A stretch of 24,802 nt of DNA from Bacteroidetes bacterium UBA1860 (lineage in GTDB: Bacteria; Bacteroidota; Rhodothermia; Balneolales; Balneolaceae). The stretch is from assembly GCA_002338335.1 (NCBI GenBank), contig DDIC01000069.1, positions 1-24,802 on the forward strand. Direction: 5' to 3'. Position 1 is the stretch's first letter. Every line of letters begins with the position of its first letter. The position numbers were made by a program, and so were the translations under genes. Below are positions 17,030 through 23,593 of this stretch, piece by piece. The notes beneath the pieces are model-generated. The model had not been told where the DNA came from and searched no databases. It saw nothing but the letters and a program-made list of their open reading frames with translations.

Positions 17030-17620
17030 ATGAATATCTTTTTAGCAAGCATTTTAATGATTGCGCTGGGCTTCAGCCCTTTGCAGTTGGATCCCCCCGC
17101 ATGGAATGTGGACAAGTCTCACACAAACGTTGGATTCACGGTAAAGCACTTCCAAGTGACACCCGTTCAAGGTGAATTCAAGGAGTACGACGTAGACCTT
17201 AAGTTCAGTCCTGACGACTTGGAAAACAGCTCGTTGAGTGTCGTTATTGATGTCAACAGCATTGACACAGACAACGAGCGTCGCGATGGCCACCTCAAGA
17301 GCGAAGATTTCTTCAATGTGGCGGAATTCAGCAACATTACGTTTGAAAGTCAGTCTATTGAGGCTGTTGGCGAAAATCAGTTTGTAGCTAAAGGTCAGCT
17401 CACCATGCGTGATGTAATCCAAGACTTTGAATTACCCTTCACGCTTTTGGGTCTTGTTCAAAATCCATTTAATGAAAATGAGACCGTAGCGGCTTTCCAA
17501 TCTGAATTCCAGATTAATCGCATGGACTATGAAGTGGGTCAAGGAGACTGGATTGCTAATATTATAGTGGCCCACGAAGTCGATGTTGAGCTACTCGTTG
17601 AGGTCAATGCAGAGCTATAA
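17030..17620 (+). CDS. YceI-family secreted lipocalin-like protein
   Basis: A 196-residue YceI-domain protein. The first ~20 residues are a hydrophobic export signal without a classic AXA cleavage site. The remainder is the YceI beta-barrel: WNVDKSHTNVGFTVKHF at 25-41, the strand pattern around DVNSIDTDNERRDGHLKSEDFF (positions 73-94), and the later QLTMRDV (122-128). Members bind polyisoprenoid or other long hydrophobic molecules in the periplasm, and roles range from quinone handling to stress response; here the ligand is unknown. It is a single-gene unit, with a dyad upstream and a strong terminator 43 bases after its stop. Confidence 0.9.
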   Translation: MNIFLASILMIALGFSPLQLDPPAWNVDKSHTNVGFTVKHFQVTPVQGEFKEYDVDLKFSPDDLENSSLSVVIDVNSIDTDNERRDGHLKSEDFFNVAEFSNITFESQSIEAVGENQFVAKGQLTMRDVIQDFELPFTLLGLVQNPFNENETVAAFQSEFQINRMDYEVGQGDWIANIIVAHEVDVELLVEVNAEL

Positions 17621-17662
17621 CCTCTTTGTAGTTTCGCGTGCCTAATGGACGTGTAAAATCAC

Positions 17663-17694
17663 AAAAGCCATTCGATCACCGGATGGCTTTTTTT
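17663..17694 (+). terminator. Rho-independent terminator after yceI
   Basis: AAAAGCCATTCG at 17663-17674 pairs with CGGATGGCTTTT starting at 17680, with one T-G wobble and a five-base loop ATCAC. A run of seven T follows the GC part of the stem. It is the only textbook intrinsic terminator I see in the window and separates yceI from the DUF6580 gene. Confidence 0.85.
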
Positions 17695-17768
17695 ATTTGT
17701 TGAGCTGCTTTTTTTGTAGTTTTCACTTATCGTTTAAAGCACTCCTTCGACTCAACTTTTAACGCATA

Positions 17769-18347
17769 ATGAATCAAAAATATTCACTCCCTTTTTGGGG
17801 AATTTTGCTAGTGATTGGCGTGGCTGTGATGTCAAGGCTATTGCCACATCCATTGAACATGAGTCCTTTGGCTGGGATTGCCCTATTTGGGGCTGCCTCG
17901 CTGAAAAATCGGGGTCTTGCCATAGCATTACCTCTTTTGGCGTTTTGGTTAAGCGATCTTGTGTTGAACAACACCCTCTATCGGGGCTTTTATGATGGAG
18001 TAACGCTGGTCCATTCAGGGATGATATGGACCTATGGGGCGATGATTTTAATTGCTCTAATCGGGTTTATCGCCTTACGAAAAGTATCTATGACTCGGCT
18101 TGTGGGAGCGTCACTTACAAGCTCGTTTCTTTTCTTTACAGTCTCTAATTTTGGTGTCTGGATGAGTGGAACGATGTACCCAAAAACAATCGAAGGATTG
18201 GTCGCGTGTTATGTAGCTGCTATTCCTTTTTTCCAAAATACGGTTGCTGGCGATCTTTTTTACACCCTTGCTATCTTTGGTGGCGTAGCTGTAGCGCAAT
18301 CTAGACATGAATTACGCCATTCTTGGAGCCACCTCTGGAATCGGTGA
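17769..18347 (+). CDS. DUF6580-type integral membrane protein
   Basis: A 192-residue hydrophobic protein with about five or six membrane segments (near 10-25, 33-62, 82-102, 112-130, 144-160 and 160-177). It resembles the DUF6580 family common in Bacteroidota: the N-terminal RLLPHPLNMSPLAGIALFGA, the central acidic LSDLVLN, and the late block NFGVWMSGTMYP followed by CYVAAIPFF. Function is unknown. The compact polytopic layout recalls small-molecule uptake components, but that is only an impression. It begins 149 bases after yceI, beyond a terminator, so it has its own promoter. The downstream dehydrogenase starts inside it with a 41-base overlap, implying coupled translation. Confidence 0.8.
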   Translation: MNQKYSLPFWGILLVIGVAVMSRLLPHPLNMSPLAGIALFGAASLKNRGLAIALPLLAFWLSDLVLNNTLYRGFYDGVTLVHSGMIWTYGAMILIALIGFIALRKVSMTRLVGASLTSSFLFFTVSNFGVWMSGTMYPKTIEGLVACYVAAIPFFQNTVAGDLFYTLAIFGGVAVAQSRHELRHSWSHLWNR

Positions 18348-19032
18348 GGCTCTAGCCAAACTTCTTGTACGTGAAGGACATTCTGTTGGAATAACAGGGC
18401 GCAGGACGGAGCGTCTCGGGTCCATAAAGCGTGAGATCGAGGAGGCGCCTGGCGAAATCTATATCCAAACTATGGATATCACTAAGCCTGATGATGCATG
18501 GGATGCATATCTGGCATTGGAGACCGCACTGGGGCATATTGATATCTGCGTGTTAAATGCTGGGGTGTCAAACTATCAAGGCTCTCGAGCCGTGGATGTG
18601 GAAGCACGTGTTGTTCAAACCAATGCCGTTGGCTTTGCTGCCATGTTTCGGCGGGTTTATGAGCGATTTGAGCAACAAGGATGGGGGCATTTGGTGGGGG
18701 TCTCCTCGGTTGCTGGATTGATTGGGTATTACGATTCGGCAGCCTATTGTGCATCCAAGGCGTTTGTGTCCAATTATATGCAGGGATACCGGCAACTTGC
18801 ACGCCGAAGTCATGCCTTAATTCACGTCACAGACGTACGGCCAGGGTATATTGACACACCCATGACCGAAGGGAAGCGAAATATGTTTTGGGTCGTCTCT
18901 GCAGACGAGGCAGCAAAACATTTGTTTAAAGCCATTCGGCGAAAAAAAGCTCGAGCGTATATCCCTCCTCGGTGGATGTTGGCAGGATGGGTGCTCCGAC
19001 ATGCTCCTGCGTGGATCACGGATCGGATTTAG
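18307..19032 (+). CDS. Short-chain dehydrogenase/reductase
   Basis: A 241-residue classical SDR, NAD(P)-dependent oxidoreductase. The dinucleotide loop GATSGIG is at 7-13, basic residues GRRTER at 31-36 favour NADP(H), NAG is at 85-87, and the catalytic residues are Ser133 or Ser134 in VSSVAG, Tyr147 and Lys151 in YCASK. The C-terminal 40 residues are hydrophobic and basic (PPRWMLAGWVLR), as in SDRs acting near membranes on lipid-like substrates. Substrate unknown. The start lies 41 bases inside the DUF6580 gene. The 3' end overlaps the tail of the convergent comM remnant by about 17 bases. Confidence 0.9.
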   Translation: MNYAILGATSGIGEALAKLLVREGHSVGITGRRTERLGSIKREIEEAPGEIYIQTMDITKPDDAWDAYLALETALGHIDICVLNAGVSNYQGSRAVDVEARVVQTNAVGFAAMFRRVYERFEQQGWGHLVGVSSVAGLIGYYDSAAYCASKAFVSNYMQGYRQLARRSHALIHVTDVRPGYIDTPMTEGKRNMFWVVSADEAAKHLFKAIRRKKARAYIPPRWMLAGWVLRHAPAWITDRI

Positions 19033-19545
19033 CCATTCTCTTGGGTCGAAACATCAAAGCCTCGGCCACATGGTAGGGTGTAACCTGATCTGATTCCTCT
19101 AAATCTGCAATTGTCTGGGCAACACAATGCGCTCAAAGCCATGTTTTTTGAGCTCCAAACAGATTGGCAACACGCCACGCACCGAACGACACTGTCCAGA
19201 GAGTCCCAATTCTCCAATAAAGGCTGTTTGAGAAAGGACTGGCGCCAAGCGATCCATTAACGTTTTGTGGCTGGCGCCATACAGGCCCACTGCAATCGGA
19301 AGATCAAACGTCGATCCCTCTTTATGCACATCTGCAGGGGCAAGATTCACGATAATCCGACCCCTTGGAAACTGTGTGGCCGATGACTTGAGAGCAGACT
19401 CAATTCGCTCTCGGGATTCATTAACGGTTCGGTCGGGTAGGCCGACTAAATAAAATCTTGGCAGCCCACCCGTGGCATGGACTTCCACTTGAATAAGGGT
19501 TCCATGCATCCCTGTGGGGGTTGCGCTCCAAATTTGGACAATCAT
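19016..19545 (-). pseudogene. comM: comM remnant: N-terminal domain joined out of frame to extreme C-terminus, ATPase core deleted
   Basis: ComM/YifB is normally about 500 residues and acts as a branch-migration helicase on DNA taken up in natural transformation. Here the N-terminal domain (residues 1 to about 143) is clear: GMHGTLIQVEVHATGGLP, FYLVGLPDRTVNESRERI, ATQFPRGRIIVNLAPADVHK and LPIAVGLYGA, ending at ERIVLP. The frame then stops at 19099 after a few non-family residues. In another frame, from about 19115 down to a stop at 19016, the sequence reads TIADLEESDQVTPYHVAEAL and MFRPKRMAK, matching the usual ComM C-terminus (TIADLxGSxxIxxxHxAEA). About 330 residues, including the whole Walker A/B ATPase domain, are missing. 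The truncated 148-residue product may still be made but cannot be a working motor. An assembly error is the alternative. Confidence 0.85.
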
Positions 19546-19546
19546 G

Positions 19547-19591
19547 GTTCTGAGTAACGTGTCAAGGTGTTTAAGAACACCTATTCAGAAC
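19547..19591. promoter_or_regulatory. Nested dyad just upstream of the comM remnant
   Basis: The outer arms GTTCTGA at 19547-19553 and TCAGAAC at 19585-19591 enclose inner arms AGGTGTT at 19565-19571 and AACACCT at 19576-19582 (loop TAAG). Both are perfect seven-base pairings. The structure ends two bases before the comM ATG and 65 bases after the trxB stop. It has no U-tract, so it could be a leader structure, an operator, or a trxB mRNA 3' end. Confidence 0.55.
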
Positions 19592-19655
19592 GACCTGGAC
19601 TAGAATCCTTACAACTCAGATGTGTTTTTGTCTGAAAATCTATGGATAGCTGAAA

Positions 19656-20597
19656 TTATGCCTCTGCCAACCACCGTTCGGCATCAATCGCGGCCTTACA
19701 ACCCGACCCTGCGGCGGTAACAGCTTGACGATACGTCGCATCCATGGCATCACCACAAGCAAATACCCCTGGTAGATCCGTATGGGTAGAGTGCTCTTTG
19801 GTTTGGATGTACCCAACATCATCCATTGTGAGGACGCCTTTAAATAAATCGGTATTTGGCTTGTGACCGATGGCTACAAACAACCCCGTCACATCATCCA
19901 TGAGTGTCTCTTTACCCGTTATAAGGTTACGAACGGTTAATCCCGTCATTACTGGATCGCCATGAACATCTACGACTTCAGAATCCCATACAAAATCGAT
20001 TTTTGGATTTTCAAATGCCCGGTTTTGCATCGCTTTGGAGGCCCGAAGCTCATCACGGCGATGTATCACAGAGACTTTACTGGCAAACTTTGTCAAAAAG
20101 GTCGCCTCTTCCATCGCAGTATCTCCACCCCCAACTACGACCACGTGCTGCTCACGGAAAAATGCCCCGTCACACGTTGCGCAAGCACTGACACCTTTGC
20201 CCTTAAGTCGTGTTTCGCTCGGAAGATTTAACCACTTAGCCGATGCCCCCGTGGAAATAATAATCGCCTTGGCAAACAGCTCTGTCTTTTCGTCCACTGT
20301 TAATTTGTATGGATGGCTATCAAAGTCGATATCCGTCACAAATCCATACTTACAGTCGGCGCCAAATCGGCGAGCTTGCTCACGGAAATCTTCCATCATT
20401 TTGGGTCCCAACACACCTTCAGGATACCCTGGGTAATTCTCCACATCGGTCGTCTGCATTAATTGACCTCCTGGTTCAGGCCCTTCTATTACCAATGGCT
20501 TTAAATCTGCCCGTGCAGCATACAATGCAGCTGTCAGGCCTGCAGGCCCGCTTCCAACGATCACGACGTCGAGTGTCTCTCCTTGATATTCTTCCAT
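19656..20597 (-). CDS. trxB: Thioredoxin reductase
   Basis: Transfers electrons from NADPH through FAD and a disulfide to thioredoxin in the cytosol. The 313-residue low-molecular-weight form has FAD motif GSGPAG at 15-20, redox pair CATC at 139-142, NADPH-binding GGGDTAMEE at 156-164 with HRRDELRA at 179-186 (the arginines select NADPH), and the C-terminal FAD motif GVFACGDAMD near 282-291. It is divergent from the transhydrogenase genes, with 51 bases between the starts, and transhydrogenase is one source of its NADPH. A bulged dyad lies in the shared spacer. Downstream on the same strand lies the comM remnant after 110 bases. Confidence 0.97.
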   Translation of the reverse strand: MEEYQGETLDVVIVGSGPAGLTAALYAARADLKPLVIEGPEPGGQLMQTTDVENYPGYPEGVLGPKMMEDFREQARRFGADCKYGFVTDIDFDSHPYKLTVDEKTELFAKAIIISTGASAKWLNLPSETRLKGKGVSACATCDGAFFREQHVVVVGGGDTAMEEATFLTKFASKVSVIHRRDELRASKAMQNRAFENPKIDFVWDSEVVDVHGDPVMTGLTVRNLITGKETLMDDVTGLFVAIGHKPNTDLFKGVLTMDDVGYIQTKEHSTHTDLPGVFACGDAMDATYRQAVTAAGSGCKAAIDAERWLAEA

Positions 20598-20609
20598 TTG
20601 AACTGAATC

Positions 20610-20643
20610 TTTCGTTACTTTGTTTCACAGTAAAGGTACGAAA
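20610..20643. promoter_or_regulatory. Bulged dyad in the trxB/pntAA divergent spacer
   Basis: TTTCG at 20610-20614 pairs with CGAAA at 20639-20643, and TTACT at 20615-20619 pairs with AGTAA at 20629-20633. A five-base bulge AGGTA sits on the right arm. Position between two divergent starts would suit a shared operator, but there is no independent support. Confidence 0.3.
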
Positions 20644-20648
20644 ATTCA

Positions 20649-21851
20649 TTGCTCGCTTTGACACAAGATCCAGTCTCCTCTCCGAAATCTTCCCCTATTT
20701 TGCTCGCCATTCTTCATGAAGCCAAAGATGGAGAAACCAGGGTTGCCATGACACCTGATGTGGTGAAACAGTGGGTCGAGAAAGGGGTTAACGTGGTGGT
20801 TGAGACGGGTGCTGGAGCTATGGCCAGCTGCACTAATGAGTCCTACAAAGAGGCGGGAGCAACCATTGCAAAAACGGCCAAAGAGGCAACTTCAAAGGCC
20901 AATATCCTTGTGGCATTACAAATGCCCTCTGCTGAAGTGCTCGATTTACTGCCTGAAGGGGCGTTAGTGATCAGTTTTGTGTGGGGACTTGCCCACCCTG
21001 AACGAATCACAGAATTTACCAAGCGAGGCCTGCAAGCGCTCTCTATGGATGCGATTCCTCGCACAAGTCGAGCTCAAACGATGGACGCATTATCCTCGAT
21101 GAGTAATATTGCCGGATATAAATCGGTACTCATTGCCGCGTCAACCTTGGATCGTTACCTCCCCATGATGATGACGGCTGCCGGAACCGTTCCCCCTGCC
21201 AAAGCATTGATTGTGGGTGCTGGCGTGGCGGGTCTTCAAGCAATTGCGACAGCCAAGCGGCTAGGTGCGGTGGTTGAAGCATATGACATTCGCCCTGTGG
21301 TCAAAGAACAGGTGCAAAGTTTAGGAGCTAAGTTTGTCGTGATTCCTCTTGAGGAGGAAGACACCGAGTCTACTGGCGGTTATGCCAAAGAACTAAGCGA
21401 TCGCGACAAAGAAATTCAGCGTGAAACACTCGCCAAGCATGTCGCAAAATCAGACATCGTCATTACCACGGCTTTAATTCCTGGACGACCTGCCCCCAAA
21501 TTAATCTTTGAGGATATGGTTGAAGCCATGGGTGAAGGGGCCGTGATTGTGGATCTTGCCGCCGAACAAGGTGGAAACTGCGAGTATACCAAGGCCAATG
21601 AAACCGTGGTGGAGCACGGGGTCAAAATTGTAGGCCCTGTGAATCTGCCCGCCACATTAGGGTACCATGCCTCTCAGTTGTATGCCAAGAATATTCACGC
21701 ACTCCTTCAATTGGTGATTCAAGAAGGTGCAATACATCTAGATATGAGTGATGACATCATCGAGGCCGCGCTGATTACCGCTGAAAAACCAGCGGAATCC
21801 TCAGCTGTATCGCCAGCGACGGACACTGAAAAAACTTCCAAAACGAGTTAA
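20649..21851 (+). CDS. pntAA: NAD(P) transhydrogenase alpha subunit 1 (NAD(H)-binding domain I)
   Basis: The soluble NAD(H)-binding subunit of proton-translocating transhydrogenase, homologous to alanine dehydrogenase. Motifs are HEAKDGETRVAMTP at 23-36, RAQTMDALSS at 141-150, Rossmann loop GAGVAG at 190-195, KEQVQSLGAKFV at 219-230 and NLPATLGYHAS near 345. A hydrophilic Ser/Thr/Glu-rich tail of about 20 residues ends the protein. No ATG lies upstream of the conserved core. Starts must be TTG at 20649 (400 residues), TTG at 20658, or TTG at 20700, which gives an N-terminus closer to the family norm. Nine bases separate it from pntAB, and the three genes form one operon. Confidence 0.95.
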   Translation: MLALTQDPVSSPKSSPILLAILHEAKDGETRVAMTPDVVKQWVEKGVNVVVETGAGAMASCTNESYKEAGATIAKTAKEATSKANILVALQMPSAEVLDLLPEGALVISFVWGLAHPERITEFTKRGLQALSMDAIPRTSRAQTMDALSSMSNIAGYKSVLIAASTLDRYLPMMMTAAGTVPPAKALIVGAGVAGLQAIATAKRLGAVVEAYDIRPVVKEQVQSLGAKFVVIPLEEEDTESTGGYAKELSDRDKEIQRETLAKHVAKSDIVITTALIPGRPAPKLIFEDMVEAMGEGAVIVDLAAEQGGNCEYTKANETVVEHGVKIVGPVNLPATLGYHASQLYAKNIHALLQLVIQEGAIHLDMSDDIIEAALITAEKPAESSAVSPATDTEKTSKTS

Positions 21852-21860
21852 TGAACGACT

Positions 21861-22163
21861 ATGGATCTAATTTTTAACCTCTTTGTCTTTGTCTTGGCAT
21901 CATTCGTTGGATTTGAGCTGATTTCTAAGGTTCCACCAACACTTCACACACCACTCATGTCAGGGGCCAATGCCATTTCTGGAATCACTTTGATTGGGGC
22001 TGTGCTCATTACAGGGAGTCTCCCGCTGTTGCTGCCCGATTCAACGGCCGATTGGGTTGTGGGGATTTTGGGGTTTTTAGCCATCGTCTTTGCTACGGTG
22101 AATGTCGTGGGCGGTTTCATGGTGACGGACCGAATGCTCGAAATGTTTAAAAAGAAAAAATAA
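21861..22163 (+). CDS. pntAB: NAD(P) transhydrogenase alpha subunit 2 (membrane part)
   Basis: A 100-residue membrane subunit with three hydrophobic helices (about 3-20, 40-60 and 66-90) and a lysine-rich cytoplasmic tail. The signature KVPPTLHTPLMSGANAISGI occupies 23-42. His29 in it corresponds to the conserved histidine proposed to act in the proton path of the Thermus enzyme. In E. coli this segment is fused to PntA; here it is separate, as in Rhodospirillum, Thermus and many Bacteroidota. It sits nine bases after pntAA and three bases before pntB. Confidence 0.95.
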   Translation: MDLIFNLFVFVLASFVGFELISKVPPTLHTPLMSGANAISGITLIGAVLITGSLPLLLPDSTADWVVGILGFLAIVFATVNVVGGFMVTDRMLEMFKKKK

Positions 22164-22166
22164 GCC

Positions 22167-23585
22167 ATGGGCGCTGAAACCTCCTCTTTTTTGGACTCTG
22201 CGATCATGTTGCTTTACTTGGTCGCTACCAGCTTTTTTATCATTGGGATTAAACGCCTTGGCTCGGCCGCAACAGCTCGATCTGGTAATCAGTTGGCAGC
22301 CATTGGGATGCTTTTAGGTGTCGCCGTCACCCTGTTTGACCAACAAATCTTACGGTATGAATGGATTGTTGCTGGAATGGTCCTCGGAGGCCTTGTGGGT
22401 GCGGTATTGGCTCGATCCGTTGCGATGACCTCTATGCCAGAACTTGTGGCTCTGTTTAATGGGCTTGGTGGAGCAGCCTCTGCACTTGTCGCATGGGGAG
22501 AATGGGAACGAGTGGGTGCAGCTGGATTGGGTCCTGATGCGCTTGTCACCATTGGCTTAAGCTTGCTAATTGGGTCCATTACACTGACTGGATCCTTGAT
22601 GGCATTCGGGAAGCTTAACGGTTTCATCACAGGGAAGCCCATCACGTTTCCTGCACAAAACATCTTGACAATTGTGTTGATGGCATCCATGCTCGTCGCC
22701 TCAGGCCTATTTGCATGGGATCCATCGGTCGAGATGTTGTTTTGGATTATCCTTGGAGGCTCGTTGTTGCTAGGGGTGTTGACGGTATTACCCATTGGCG
22801 GCGCGGATATGCCTGTGGTCATCTCATTATTGAATTCTTACTCGGGTTTGGCAGCATCGATGGCCGGTTTTGTGTTGAATAATCCACTCTTGATTGTCTC
22901 TGGCGCTCTTGTGGGTGCTGCGGGATTGATTCTCACCAACATTATGTGTGTGGCAATGAATCGATCGCTGCTAAATGTCTTGTTTGGTAGTTTTGGTGGA
23001 GGGGACAGCACTGCTGGTGGGGCAGATAGTGCTGGAACAGCCACGGATATGATTATCAAAGAAACCAATGCGGACGACATCGCCATCCAGTGTGGATATG
23101 CCAATAAAGTGGTCATCGTCCCAGGCTATGGGTTGGCTGTTGCGCAAGCTCAGCATGTGGTAAAAGAGGTGGCTACATTATTGGAGCAGAAAGGTGTAGA
23201 AGTTCTTTATGGGATTCATCCAGTCGCAGGTCGGATGCCAGGACATATGAATGTGTTGCTTGCCGAAGCCGACGTGCCATATGATCAGCTTTATGACATG
23301 GAGCAGATTAATAGTGAGTTTTCAACGACGGATGTTGTGCTCATTATTGGGGCCAACGATGTAGTAAATCCAGCAGCTAAATCGAATCCAGGATCACCGA
23401 TATATGGCATGCCTGTGCTGAACGTCCAAGAAGCAGGTCGGACGATTGTCTTTAAACGTAGTCTAAAACCAGGTTTTGCTGGAATTGAAAACGAGCTCTT
23501 TGGTGCTGAACAAAATCAGATGTTCTTTGGAGACGCAAAAAAATCACTTCAAGATCTTGTCCGTGCCTTGAAGGAGAATGAGTAG
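22167..23585 (+). CDS. pntB: NAD(P) transhydrogenase beta subunit
   Basis: A 472-residue membrane and NADP(H)-binding subunit. Residues 1-275 hold about nine membrane helices, with MPELVALFNGLGGAAS at 90-105 and GADMPVVISLLNSYSG at 212-227. Residues about 300-472 form domain III: VPGYGLAVAQAQH at 318-330, HPVAGRMPGHMNVLLAEA at 351-368 and GANDVVNPAA at 395-404, which bind NADP(H). With PntAA and PntAB it uses the proton gradient to drive NADH plus NADP+ to NADPH plus NAD+. The E. coli beta-His91 position appears to be Asn (FNGLGG), as in one branch of the family. It converges on the MFS gene with eight bases between the stops. Confidence 0.96.
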   Translation: MGAETSSFLDSAIMLLYLVATSFFIIGIKRLGSAATARSGNQLAAIGMLLGVAVTLFDQQILRYEWIVAGMVLGGLVGAVLARSVAMTSMPELVALFNGLGGAASALVAWGEWERVGAAGLGPDALVTIGLSLLIGSITLTGSLMAFGKLNGFITGKPITFPAQNILTIVLMASMLVASGLFAWDPSVEMLFWIILGGSLLLGVLTVLPIGGADMPVVISLLNSYSGLAASMAGFVLNNPLLIVSGALVGAAGLILTNIMCVAMNRSLLNVLFGSFGGGDSTAGGADSAGTATDMIIKETNADDIAIQCGYANKVVIVPGYGLAVAQAQHVVKEVATLLEQKGVEVLYGIHPVAGRMPGHMNVLLAEADVPYDQLYDMEQINSEFSTTDVVLIIGANDVVNPAAKSNPGSPIYGMPVLNVQEAGRTIVFKRSLKPGFAGIENELFGAEQNQMFFGDAKKSLQDLVRALKENE

Positions 23586-23593
23586 GGTCTGCG

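Noticed and set aside
22289..22822. 177-codon open frame on the minus strand
   Set aside because: Antisense shadow of the pntB membrane region; composition reflects the complementary codons.
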